From Nissolia schottii (Eukaryota; Streptophyta; Magnoliopsida; Fabales; Fabaceae), in the NCBI GenBank assembly GCA_003254905.1, contig QANU01075873.1, forward strand, positions 90,434 to 154,433: 64,000 bases of DNA, in the 5' to 3' direction. The notes under the pieces are model-generated. The model had not been told where the DNA came from. It was given only the letters and a program-made list of their open reading frames with translations, and did no database searches. The translations under genes were made by a program, and so were the position numbers. Shown here one piece after another: positions 26,811-39,454 of the stretch; the first letter of the stretch is position 1, and every line of letters begins with the position of its first letter.

Positions 26811-27324
26811 TAGGGATAGCAATGAGTATTTGTGAGTTCAAGTACATGCTCCTCACTATCCATGCCTATATAGTACTGTGCTACTCATACCCATACTCGT
26901 GCTCATCAGAGATATCCATTACCCAATGTTTGTGCAGATTTAAATCCTCATAGATATACATCGTTAGTTGCCAAAAAAAATAAAATAAAATATAAGTTCA
27001 TAAAAGTTACTATTGTCAATTATAATATTATATACTACTACTAATAACACTTCATTATTTAAATAAAAAAAATAAATAATAAAAATTCAATAATATTTTT
27101 TTATAAATATTTCAATGACATGATACTCACTTTGTATATTTATATATTTAGGGATATTTAAATAATTTTATATATCCGCATATATTTAACAAGTACTCGT
27201 GGGTTGGATACCTCAACCCTAAAAGAATATAAATTATTGTTTTCATGGGTACAAAAGTGATTCTAATACCCGTCTCGGTTAATACACATGGATACATATG
27301 TTTGCAAATATGTTGTCATTCCTA
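26811..27324. mobile_element. Non-autonomous hAT-type element (514 bp)
   Basis: It begins TAGGGATAGCAATGA and ends TGTCATTCCTA, imperfect inverted ends of the TAGGGATGGCAA type. The flanks CTCTAAGT (26803-26810) and CTCCAAGT (27325-27332) form an 8-bp target duplication with one mismatch. It has no coding capacity. Confidence 0.8.
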
Positions 27325-27373
27325 CTCCAAGTGAAGAATAGAGAAATCAATATGGATAATATGTGATTTTTAA

Positions 27374-29651
27374 AGTGGTGCTAGGTGTACACCAAAATTT
27401 GTTACATTGTACAACCATCATGCCATAATATTCTCATCAAACCACCCACTCCAATTTCAGTAGTCCACTCTCACCACTATTATTAAAGAAGTGCGTCCTA
27501 CACACGCAAAACTCCAACTCGCGTCTCTCTTCGTTAGTTCAAACACGAACCAAAGCAAAGGATGACGAGAATGACGAATCAGAGACCACGACAAGCAGAG
27601 GACAAGAGAGCAAGGAGCAGAGGACGAACAAACTTCCAAATCAAACTCTCCTGCACTATAGGTAAAAACACTCTATTTTATTGTTTGTGTGATCCTTAAC
27701 CTAGATTCTATTTTAGGGTTTGAGTTTATTTGAGTGGGAAATTGTGTGTGTTTATCATGGATGAAAAGTACAACCTCGACCATTTTTGCTTGTTCATTGT
27801 GAATGAAAATGTTTTGGGGAAAAGTTTGTTCATGGTTTAATTCCATTATGCACATGAAAATGGGTCTTGCTTATTTTTGGGGGAAGTCTGTAATTTGGGT
27901 TTGTGCTCCAATTATTGTTTGCTTGCTTGTCTATGTACTATGTTTGTTCATATATGTGTACATGTTTGTTTATCATGTTTTCATGTGTTTATTTAAGTGA
28001 ATCTATATGTTTGTTTTCATCTATTATAAAGTTTGTTTATTAGCTTTGAATTTTTGTTCATGTGTGTATAAGTTTTGGTGTTTATTATGTTCTCGGTGTT
28101 TGTTTATTTGTTTTTATAAGTTTGTTTGTTTTGGTTATACTGTTTGTTCATATATATGTATAAGTTTGTTCACTAGATTCACAAAGTTTGTTCACAAAGT
28201 TTGTTTTTATCAATTTGTTCATATGTTTCTCAATGTTTGTTCATATGGCTATATCTGTTTGTTTTACATTGTTCATGTATCTATATAAGTTTGTTCACTA
28301 GATTCACAAAGTTTATTTATAAGTTTGTTCACTAGATTCAAAAAGTTTGTCCATGGGCGTATAAGTTTTGGTGTTATTATGTTCTCAATGTTTGTTTATT
28401 TGTTTTTATCAGTTTGTTCATATGTTTCTCACTGTTTGTTCACGACCATACACCGGATCTACCAGTAGAGGAGGGTAGCAATGAGACCAAGAACACCAAT
28501 AAGGCAAAAAATACCAATAAGACAAAGACCAAGAATATCAAGATCGAGAAGACCAAATGATGTTTCCTGTGTCCATACACCTTTCTTTAGCACTTTATGT
28601 TATTTTTAGTTATCTGGTTTGTGGGTGGTGTACAATGGCCTTAGCACTTGAATGTTTGTTTAATGGTTTGGACTAAGTAAAAAAGTGTGTTCAACTATCA
28701 TTGAATGGTTATTGTAAAGTTTGTTCATCAAACATCTACAAATGGATATACGTTGAATGCGATTGAGAAATGAAGCAATTTCATAAAAGTAACAATAAAC
28801 AACCATTTGCATACACACAGACAAACATTTAAAAATGAATAAACAAACATTGGATGTGACTGAGAAATAAGAAGTCCTTCTAAATTGAACCTAACTAAAG
28901 CCTCCAGATGAGATTAAACATTGGTACACAAGTAAACGAACCTTTTACCTGTCATAAACAAACTTTCGAACTAACAAGCATTTGAGTAAACTTTTGAGCA
29001 AGAGTAAGCCATTGGTACACATGTAAACAAACTTTTGAACATGCATTTGAGCAAACTTTTAAGCAAGAGTAAACAAACATTTTGATAGTACATAAACAAA
29101 CATTCGACAATTTATAAACAACGAACAACAAATCTCGCCACACCATCAAAAAAACATTCACACATGTAAAAAACTTTTGAGTTTCTCATACAAATAATAT
29201 TTTAACCCGCAAATTCATTGAATAAAAAACTCAACAATGCAACCACAATTTGACAAGATCTCAATACTTCAATCATGTCTTTGTTTAATTCTAGATTGGG
29301 TACTACCGTCTACATATCGAAATCATTAACAGACAACATTAAAGAACAAAGACAATTAAGAACGACGAGGGACGAAGAACGACAGTGATACAAAATGATG
29401 AAAGACAAAGAGGATGAAGAAGGAAGAATGATGGATAATGGAAAAAGATGAATGTCGAAACAAAGAAGATGGAATGAGGGAAAGAAATTTGCAAGAAGAG
29501 GTTTGTGAATGCAGTGCTAGTGAGGGTGTGGAAGTGCAGAAAATAACGTGTGGGTGTACATGAACAAAAAAATTTGATGACAGTGAGACATACATATTTT
29601 TGTACGTTAGTTGTACAGTGTAACCAAAATTGATGTACACATCATTTCTCT
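27374..29651. mobile_element. Mutator-like foldback element, 2.3 kb, non-coding
   Basis: The left end GTGTACACCAAAATTTGTTA..TTGTACAAC (27384-27414) is inverted at the right end (about 29609-29641), with about five mismatches in 31 bases. Outer ends AGTGGTGCTAGG and AGAGAAATGATG are weaker matches. Flanking GATTTTTAA and AATTTTTGT could be an eroded 9-bp duplication (6 of 9). The inside is low complexity: the left half is full of GTTTGTT units (about 27760-28450), the right half of AACAAAC units (about 28780-29150), as if folded back. No transposase frame is present. Confidence 0.6.
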
Positions 29652-29660
29652 AATTTTTGT

Positions 29661-30630
29661 ATGTGAAAATCATGACTAAACCATCCCTCTAAAACCCAAC
29701 TCACAAAAAAAAAGAGAGAGAGAAAAACTTTTTCGGTGGGTCACTCCCTCTTTTATTTTTCATATTTTTTCACCACATTTTAATAAGGGGAAATATCAAA
29801 TTTTTCTTATTTTCCTTCCTCTCATTTTGTTTTCTTTAATTTTTCTTCAACAAAGCAATGAGTTAAGAAACTCAAAATTGAGACTTAATTATGAAGGGTA
29901 TTTGCTAAAATACCTTTATTTATTTTTGACATCTATTTAATTCATCTTACTAAATTATTGTACTTAGAAGTATGTGAAAGATAAAATTAAATAATTAATA
30001 ATAAATTAAAAATTATTCATTGATATGCAAGAACAACATATAAAATAAACTATAATCAACTTTACCCAAAGGATGATGACGTTTTCATTTTTTTAAATAA
30101 TTTCTATATCTTCTCAGGAAAATTTACTAATAGACCATTAGAAGCTAATTGCAATTGATTTCTATCCATTAATGTTAGTTTATAACTATTTTATTATCAA
30201 AGTCATTGAGCTATTTATTTTACGCATCAACTTACTAGTTATGACGAACTCCAGGTAACTAAGTAGGTCATTCATCTATAATCTGCTCATATTACTCGTG
30301 TCAAGAAGCAAAGCTAAGGTGTAAATATTTGCGTTGGTGCTTTAGAAGAAAGAAAATTCCAACAAACTCAATCCATGCAAAACTAGCTAGAATAAAATGC
30401 AATCTAAAATGATTGCTTAAATGTTAAGGTATAGCAATTAAAGAACATAATCTTTTAAGTGTTACAATAACCCAAATCAATAATAAACTTGTAAAAAAGG
30501 ATCCAAAAATGATTTATGTATGCAGCTTTTCCATGTAACATTAGCAGTTTCCTTCAACCATTGGGGGGATGAATACAATACAATGAAAATAAAAATAAAA
30601 GAAAAAAAGGAATTAACAATGTACAAGATT
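29661..30630. other. TRAPPC11 downstream flank and intergenic DNA
   Basis: AT-rich sequence. The part close to 30630 should be the TRAPPC11 3' UTR, and an AATAAA-type signal was not confidently assigned. No further gene seen. Confidence 0.45.
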
Positions 30631-33600
30631 TTATTCACTAGCAAGAGATTCCTCCCTAAAGTTGGTTGAGGCTGTAGTCTTGAAATGGGGCTTGGAAGGG
30701 AAAACAAAAACAGAATTTGAAGAACTTGAAGGCTGATATGCTGCTGAGTATCTCACTGAGGTCATGGAAAATCTAGGTAACTGTTGCATCCCTGAGGCAA
30801 GTGGTACCAGTTTGTAGCTGAGAATGTGCTCAGATTTTGGTAGAACATATATAGTGTCATTATGATAACCAGATAACACAAAACTTTGTGCATCTGCAAG
30901 GGTGTATTTTACTTCCTGCAAAAACTGTGTCTGGTTCAATATTCTAATGTAGTATGTGAAGGGATCTCCCAGGCTGGCATAAGGAGGGCATTCCAAGCTC
31001 ACAACCAACGGTGGTAACTCGACATTCATATCCGCCAGCTTTTGTTTTGTCACAACCCATGGCAAGGCTGCGGTAGAAGCAGGTTGCTCTTCGACCCCTG
31101 AGTCCCTCCTCCATCGCAAACACACGGTTCCTAGTATGAGCTTTGATGTGTTCATGTTGGAACTGACTGAGAATACCTTCTTGAACTCTTCGCCGGGAAC
31201 AAGAAGGGCAGGATTCAAAAGCTCCTCATTTCCGTGTTGAATAGTGCACGTCCTTTTGACGTCATCATCCGCTTCTATGGATATGGACATTAACCTTAAT
31301 GGCAACTCAGTGCAGTTCTTTGCACTAACAATGAGCATGGCTTTTTGGTTCAGTGGCAGCAAATGCAACGGACCAGACTCTGAGTCTTGCTTGGTCTTGG
31401 AGAGTAACAATGGGTCCTGTCTAAATGGCATCAAATAATGATGGCTAAGGACAATAGCATTGTGACCTTCAATTTGCAAGTGCTTGTGGACATGGACCAT
31501 CTGTGGATTTGATTCATCACCATACGGAGTATAGCCCAATGATACATAAAGCATAATTGGTTTAGGCCGGTGCCACTTGATTTCTAATTTGCACGACCAC
31601 GAGTCACCAATTTTAACAACGGGAACAGAAACTAATCCGAATGATTGCTGTATTTTCTTTATTTTGTCAGGATCTAATTGAGAATCATCTTCCCCTTCCG
31701 GTCCAGAAATACCAAGCAGCTGAACATGATGACTATCCAAAGCGTATGGTTCGGAGTCTCTCGGACTAAACAAGCCGCCTCCCTTAACATCCACAAGATT
31801 GATCTTCAATTCACCTGAGCACACATCATGGCCTTTTGAGACCACTGTAACAGGCAACAAGAATACCTCTCCTACTAATGCAGGTCCAGAGGCACCAAGA
31901 TGAAGATCCACTTGTGGGTCTGGTTCTTCAACTTGGATAGACTTCTGACCAGAGGCCACAAGAGTTGGATCTTTAATTGGAACAGTTAGTATAAAATCCT
32001 CCAATGTCCAAAGAGGTAAACTATCCAGTGAAGCTGGGCTCTCAGCTCTGCAGCAGATTGTGAAGTGTGATCCGATTTTTGCTGCGGCAAACAGACATTC
32101 AAGTTTTCCACTTTGATCTGCAAAACCACGTGGATCACAATCAGCAGGATAAAAAAATGGCTACAGTGAAAGCAACTACTCCAATTGTAATAATTATGCA
32201 TGCATCAAGGTGGACACCATATAAGTTAGACATAAACCCTACTTTTGAACCAAGATAATGGACAAATCTTGTCAAGAGAGGAATCTGATAAATCCATACC
32301 AGTTTTGGAATAAATAACGTAGCATTTGCATGTTTTGTAAATAAACAGTCAACCTGTCGTTACTTATCCAATTAAATGGAAATTGGTTAACCCGCTACAG
32401 TAATAGCGACAAGAAGCATAAACAACCAAAATTAGGATCACAAGAATACTAGAATGTTTGAAATGCAACATCCCCAGGTTACTTGATTGGAAAAACAATT
32501 AAGGTGCATCAAGAACAATCTAAACAGCTAATTAGAAAAGTGAAGTTTAATAAGAGTATGTAACATACCAGATTTGATGTCATAGGTCAACCTCAGCCAT
32601 TTGTTTGGTTCAAGTGAAAGAGAAGGTGCTGTCTCCACTCGGTGCTGTTGAATACCACTAACTTCTACTAATTGAGGTTTTTGGGAATTTGCAATGAAGA
32701 AATTACAATTAGATTGGTTGAACCGGATTTCTAATTGATCAATCTCAACGGTAAGGGGTAAGCAAGAAAGAAGTGATACTGTAATCAAGGTTGATGCTCC
32801 ATGCTTGATTGTCTGTTCATGGAAAGCAACTGATGCAAGCATCACCAACCTAAGAGGACTGACAAGATCAACCTCAACCTGAATCAACTTATCTCCAGTG
32901 ATCTTGAGATTACTAGGGTGTTCATTTGTTACCAACCCAGAAACTTCACGGACAAGGTCAAAAACCTCCTTGTGTACAATTTCTCTTTGGATTAGATTTG
33001 CAGGACCAGCTGGGCCAGTGTCTCTCTGAACACCAGCATCAGATGATATTGGCAGTGCAGCCATTTCAAGGGAATACTCTATAAAATCTTTGACACTACC
33101 ACTTTTCCGGGAGCACTCTCGTAAGAATCCCAAAACCTCCCATAACAAAGTTACCCACCCCTCTTTTCTGTACACGCTAGCAATATCATCAAAAATCTGC
33201 TTTGCATTACCAAAATCACCTTCAGAAAAATATTCTTTACCCATCTCAAACCCACAAAAAGAGCTTATCCTCTGAATTTTAATGCTACTGAAGGATTCAT
33301 AAGCTTTCTTAAAAAGAGCAATAATTTCAAGTGAATCTCGGAACCTTCTTCCTTCGGAAACAGCATAGCGGGTATACTCTTCGTCAGTGATACTGCAAAT
33401 CCAAATGAAAAATGAGTATTTGAAAGATGATACCTATCAACTTATTTACCAACCAATTAAGACTTACGGTATCATATCAACATTATCTCCTTTCTCAAGC
33501 AACCGAGCAAACTGACCAACATACACTGAAGGAACTACAGAATCAGCAGGACTATCAATCTCATTAGAAGTTTCTGACATTGAGATTGCAAGTTCCAGTG

Positions 33601-36600
33601 CGGACCTCTTCTCACTCAAGTAGTGAGCTGCTAACTGTTTCACACAGATGAATCAGGATTACCAAGTGGAGTTAAAATAAGAACACAGACTGATTCAAAA
33701 GACAACTTTGCACACACAGACATGTAGAACCAATAAATTACTAAATTCTCATAAAAACACACACATGCATGCAGAAAACACATAAATATATTTGTGTGCA
33801 TGCATTGTTGTTGAGACGCACAGAGAGACAATCGCAGCACAATCCCAAGTAAAAAGATATGAAGAGTAATAATTTGAAGGTTGATTAGTGTGTGGGAAAA
33901 TCCAGATGCAACAACAATATGGAATACAAATTATGACAAACAATTAAGAAAGAAAAATGTGAAGACAAGGCTAATAGCTAAGACCAACACTAACAGTATA
34001 TTGTAGAATTGGAAGGGAAAGTACAACATCAACTAGCCTTGCCCACTTGTACATTTCCTTGAAATAAATGGTCATGCACTTCCATTTTGAATACTTTTAT
34101 AGAACTAACCATTGCCACATCGTCACTATAATTAGTATCAGTATTCCAAAACTGCCATCATGCATGTATGTTACAAGTGGATCTTTTATTACAAAGAAAG
34201 TTCCAGACTAAAATTGAAATCTCTATATGTATCAGCTATGTCATGAAATGAATAACAGAAGTGGTGTAGTCATTTCCTTTTATCAACATACGAGCAGCAT
34301 AACACAAGTTAGGTAGTACAACGGGTGCTTACTTGATAATAATAGGCTGGATAAAATTCCCACTCAGAGAGAGGTTTGGATGACGAGCCTAGAGTAACAG
34401 GGGGAAAGAATTGAATGATTTTCGAACTTGTCTCCAACAATTCACCAAATACCAAATACTGCCTACTCATCCACTCCCAGTGAAGAAATGTTGCTTCTGG
34501 CGCGCCAACAAGCCTTTTATATGCATTCCTGTGCTGGCGGAACCACGTCACTGCTTCTGTGACCTTCCCACTATGCAGTAATAATGTTGCTATCTTGAAA
34601 TGCAACTGTTCGGCAATAGACTTTATCTCCACTAAGCGTTGTACTGCTGGTAACCTTGTTGTCACCCCAACAATCTGTATGATGAAATACAAACAGAAAA
34701 TGCATGTGAAAAATTTTAGTTTCCTAAGATGGATGTAAAAACCACATGATCAAACTCAAGTTGAATACATGCAATGGAAATAATAGGGGAGACAACACAA
34801 GATTTCCAGAATCTTAGACAATTAAGCCATATTCAAGTAGCATTGCTTCTCGTAAACATAATGTTCAAAGTCAGACGCTAAAGATGCTCTTGGAGGATTC
34901 TCTGACCTCTAAGGCTCTAACAGCAAAATAGCAGGCAGATGATCACTGATAAGTTTTCTTTTATTAGTTGACCCGACCAATAGATAGAAGGGGAGATATA
35001 TAACACCAAAAATATCACTTTTACTCAAGGGATATATCATCGATGGTGAAACAAACTTAGATAAAGAATATACAAACTTAGATAAGGAATATACAATTAA
35101 TAACATCAAAACGCACCTCTCGCAGTGTATGATAGGCTTCCTCATAAAATTTCAACGCTTCGGGCCAGTCGCATCGGAATTCTGCATATACAGCAACCTA
35201 GCAATTCATAGCATCTAGATAAATAATGCACAATTCTTATTTTGATAACAATATAAAGAATGCAAACTTAGGTTCATGAGTACAATAAAGTCAAAAGGCA
35301 TCATCATTGTAATTCATTTTTCTACTACTTCTAAAAATGATTATAAATACATACATACATCATAAGAAAAAAACAATAGCATAAGCATGTGGATTTTAGA
35401 TCAAATTATAAGATGATCCACCTATGCTGAAACTTAGACTAGAGATAATATTAGAAAAACTATAGCACTCAACAGAATCTCAGCTGATTAAGCATATCAA
35501 TAGTGCAGTCACTAAAAATAAACAAGGAAAAAAAAAAGAATTCCTACTTTAAAGCAGTAGCGAACGATTAACTCAACAGAGCTAACATTCTTCTTTTCTA
35601 TCCTCTGTTTAACTCTTCTTCCTTCTTCTCTATAATATGTGCTGGCTAATTCAGAAAACATACTTGCCAGCCTGCACCGAAGAAAAAAAAGAAGAGTAGC
35701 ACATAATGACAATGCTGTTGTTTACGGAGAATATTGATCCAAGTTTTTGAAAAATAGAGCATGCCTGTCAATTGACTGGTTGAGTTCAGAAGTGTCATTT
35801 GGGTTTAACATAACAACATATTTGGCATCAACTTCTGCTCGCTTCCGTAACGCAATCATTCGATCTTCACTGATCTCATCTGCAATCAAACACCTCAAAT
35901 ATATTATTGCCACGCCCTCTATCTGTAATTATCATTAAAATAACAACAATGTCCTTTCCTACAGCCTCTGCCTACCAAATGAACAGAAACAGAAACCAAA
36001 TAACAAAAGCAAATGTGGCTATTTGCATATCAAGTCCAATCCAAATCATAGCTAGACCCGCCCACTCCATAACAGCACAATCCAAAATCATGCGTGATGT
36101 ATATTTCTGACTACAGTGCACCATGAAGTAATGTGATCAAGACAGAAAACTAGTGAGCTAACCATGTAAATTTGTTTGGACAACTACAACAGCCAACTTG
36201 ATGTTCCTCCCACGAATCACAGCCCTGCACACAAGCAAACCAACAACAAACACAAACCCATCTCAGTAAAAATAAACAAACAAATAAATAAAGCCCATGA
36301 ACAAAGCCAAAACCCCACATCCAAAACCAACTCAACACCAAATTTTGGGACATTTTTGGATGGAGAACTTCCCAGCTAAGAAAATTACAAAATGCTTATG
36401 AAAAAAAAAATGTGTAAAGAGAACTAAGGTTCTGCTTGGTTGCTGTTCTCATTTTCGATTTTTAATTTGTTTCCTGGTATTTTCAACCGATTTTGTGAAG
36501 GAAACAATGAAAACAAGAAGATCTTATTTCCTATTTTCACTGTTTCCTTCCCAATGTCCTTAAAAAATGAGGAACAAACTGAAAACAGGAAATGAAAACA

Positions 36601-37445
36601 GAAACCAAACATATCCTAATGCTTTTGTCGGGACCATAAGGTATCGGGGACAAGTTTGTGCGAGTCTAGATCAGCTTACTGCGACAATTTGACTTCAAAA
36701 ACAGCTTACAATCAAAACTCTTCAAAACAACTTAAAATCACGAGTCTTTCAAAACAGCATATAGTTATACTAAATCCAAAACAGCTTATAATTAAAACTA
36801 GCGATTGCACTACTAAATTCTCAAACATGCCTTTAACCCTTGTTCGAGTGCAACAGCCCAAGAAATTATTATTCAATCTCTCCAAAAAAAGACTCGCAGC
36901 TTCCTCAACACATTAAAGTATTATCATTTCACTCCTTTCATTTTACAAGAACTCTAACCAAACTAAAAGAAAAAAAGGAGAAAATGTTCACTTAAAATGC
37001 AGAGTCAAATCACCCCTTCCTCCCTCCTCCAAATTCCTCCATCCAAACACGCCCTTAGCAAAGAGAGAGAAGAGAGAGAACTTTACTTGATGGAATCGAG
37101 ATCGGAGCAGACGTTGAGCCACTGCGCGGGGTCCCCAAACACGTGTTCAGCCCTGAACAGCGCGCCGACGGCAGACGGCACCTTCGTCCTGTGCTTCAGA
37201 AGCCAGTCCCGCTTCAATATCCCGCCGACCGCGGCCGCCGCCTCCGCCGCGCCGCCGGTGGAGTCAAAATCCTTCCTCTTCTTCTCGAAGAGATAGATCT
37301 TGGACAGGTCGGGGAGGGCGAGGGTGTTGACGGGAGGCTGAACGGAGAGGAGGTGGGTGGAGATGAGAGGGTGCAGTTCGGGGCACCCAACCATCGACGC
37401 TAGCGTCACCGGCGGAGTGCGCAACTCCTCCGGATACTCTTCCAT
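30631..37445 (-). CDS. TRAPPC11: Trafficking protein particle complex subunit 11 (TRAPPC11)
   Basis: TRAPPC11 is a large accessory subunit of the TRAPPIII tethering complex, which acts as an exchange factor for Rab/Ypt GTPases in early secretory traffic and autophagy. Nine exons join in frame to 1186 aa, essentially the length I recall for the Arabidopsis protein: 37087-37445, 36163-36224, 35765-35879, 35548-35671, 35117-35197, 34333-34674, 33468-33634, 32569-33392, 30631-32117. Diagnostic blocks are MEEYPEELRTPPV at the N-terminus, GGILKRDWLLKHRTKVP (about 75-91), YYREEGRRVKQRIEKK, EAYHTLRE then TRLPAVQRLVEIK (foie gras region, about 240-420), EGWVTLLWEVLGFLRECSR, VEVDLVSPLRLVMLASVAFH, and the C-terminal Gryzun-like region with ASGPALVGEVF and KKIQQSFGLVSVP. 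Intron 3 appears to use a GC donor, with an in-frame GT alternative 39 bases further on. The protein is soluble; no membrane segment seen. Confidence 0.95.
36426..36622. repeat. Small MITE-like repeat in TRAPPC11 intron 1
   Basis: The left end reads CTGCTTGGTTGCTGTTCTC and the right end, on the other strand, ATGTTTGGTTTCTGTTTTC, imperfect inverted ends around about 190 bp rich in GAAAACA motifs. The target duplication was not resolved. Confidence 0.45.
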
Positions 37446-38744
37446 TCTCTTTTTGCGATGAAGCAGAAAACGCGTAGATCGAGATCGAAAATGGAAGAAT
37501 ATAAGGGAGAAGGGTGTAATAAACCACGACGAAGAGTGGAAGCTCAGAAGCTGTTCGATACAATGCTTGCACGAATTTTTTAATTTTTTCTTCTCTTTTT
37601 TTTTAGATTAATTTCACTTTTGGGCTCCTGGGACGAAGAAAAAACCGAGCAAATGGACCTATATCGGTGATTTTGGATTAGCCAAAAAAAATTTAAAATC
37701 AAAAAATTATCTGTAATAATTGATGATTACAGGTACAATTAGTTTCTTTAAGTTGATCATGGTAAAATCAATTATGTTTTTTTTTTTTTTCTACAAAGGT
37801 ATTCTCACCCGATACTAGGGAAGTAGACTAACCACTTCGGATATGTAGATAGATTTCGATATTTCAAATAGCATTTCTTCCAATAATCAAATTGATGACT
37901 TGCACTCCCAACTGGCGTCTTTTCTATGAATCGAATCAAGGCTTGCTTACGATTTTCACTCACATCTTTTTTCAGAATTAATCTTCTCAAGTGATGTCTT
38001 TTTAAGAAATCTGAAGTCGTCTGCCTAAAGCAATTAATTACGTGCCCCTATCACTACAAGTTAGATTTAGTCTTGTGTTTAAACTTTAAAGCATAAAACT
38101 AAACGGAAAAAAAGAAAAAATTAAAGTAAAACATCCTAGAAATGACACTTCAAATTGGTTTAGTTGTCATTTCTTTCTAGTTGAATAAAAAAAAAAACTG
38201 GTTTAGCTCTTTTTATTTTTCCTCTTTGGCGTATTTTCTACTTTTCAAGATTTGGAGAAAACAACTTGATTTTGTTTTTTATTTCTATATTCTATTTTCA
38301 AAAAATTATGTAAATTTTTCTACAAGTACTTTTCTTTTTTGTGGTCTTGATTTATGTAAATATATTCTATCTTTTTTACTCTTCCCACCTTTTGGATACT
38401 CAATTTTTTTGGGTTCAAAAGACGCCTTATCTTGGGCATCTGTTTTTTACCAGTTAGCATCACCTGCTTGTAAAGCCCACCAAAACATTGGACCAAAAAC
38501 AAAAAGGTTAAGCTTTAGAGAAAAAAGTTGTTTAGCTTTCGGCTTTGGGAGAAAAAATGGATACCAAAGAGAACTAGCTTTTGTTCATGTATATAAACAC
38601 TTCTCCTCTTCCTACGTGATAGGTACTCAGGAGACGAATAAAAGAGCAAAAACAATGGATTCCATTAAATAATTTACAAAGCAAATGAATTGAACAAAGC
38701 ATATTCAGTGTTGTTGAGTATTAAATAGTCTCAATCATCTTCTA
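37446..38744. other. TRAPPC11 upstream region
   Basis: It contains the TRAPPC11 leader and promoter; no convincing TATA box was assigned. The AT-rich plus-strand frame at 38181-38672 and the minus-strand frame at 37805-37990 match no family I recognise and are not called as genes. Confidence 0.4.
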
Positions 38745-39240
38745 GCCTTAATCTTGAAGAGAGAACAAAATTGAAAAAGGCTACACTATCTTTTGAACTC
38801 ATGTTTACTCCTCCTCAACCTCTTCTTGCTCACCACCAAGAAACTGAGTCTAGAAAAGGATCATGTGATGATCCCAATGATTCCTACAAAACAGATGTCA
38901 TGATAAGTCTCTTCCAAAAATGTGCAATGCTAAAAAATTTTTTTCCTTCTGAATGGTGCATTTTCATTAGGATTTTAACACATTCCTACTTTACTAACTT
39001 TGAATACATGCCATTGCCAAGTAGTTCAAACTTGTTCCTTTAACATATCTTCTTCACAATCTCAAGGGCATCCGTTTGTTTGTTTGTTTTTTGCAATTAA
39101 CTCAATTCTGATCTATAATCGAGAATGCAGAGTAAGTATTTCCGATTTACTTCAAAGAATATGGCATAGAAATTAGGAGAGGGTGAGGGAAGAGATAGAA
39201 ACAAAGGGATAATAGAGGAAACTAAGAAGGGAAAAAAAAA
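38745..39240 (-). pseudogene. Degenerate duplicate of the RPC8 last exon and flank
   Basis: This segment parallels 39385-39960. On the minus strand, 38800-38895 matches the last coding exon of RPC8 (shared GTTTCTTGGTGG, AAGA.GAGGTTGAG, TGAGTTC), but the frame is broken by indels and it cannot encode the DGLGPVSWW motif. The flanks also match, for example GAGAGAACAAAA at 38760 and 39385, and AAAGGGATAATA near 39205 and 39935. A tandem duplication of about 0.5 kb with decay of the downstream copy explains it. Confidence 0.7.
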
Positions 39241-39454
39241 ACATATTTAAGTGGTGAATTTGTTGGGTATACTTGATTTGATTTTATAGTTTGCTCACTT
39301 TGTACTGTTAGATATTTGGGTGAAGATAAATTCTTTCTGTGCACACATTTCAAATGCCATACTCATAATTAATATTCACGTCCAAGAGAGAACAAAACTT
39401 GGTAATTAATCTGAGACTTGACAAAAGTTATACTACTACCTTTTGAACTCACAT

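Noticed and set aside
28007..28288. Cys/Phe/Tyr-rich plus-strand frame
   Set aside because: Translation of GTTTGTT repeats inside the foldback element.
37805..37990. Minus-strand frame that might be an organelle-DNA insertion
   Set aside because: The translation looks protein-like but matched no plastid or mitochondrial protein I could recall with confidence; no flanking organelle sequence seen.
38181..38672. Plus-strand frame of 163 codons upstream of TRAPPC11
   Set aside because: Composition is driven by TTT/AAA-rich DNA (Phe, Lys, Tyr, Ser), with no recognisable domain or splice context; most likely chance.
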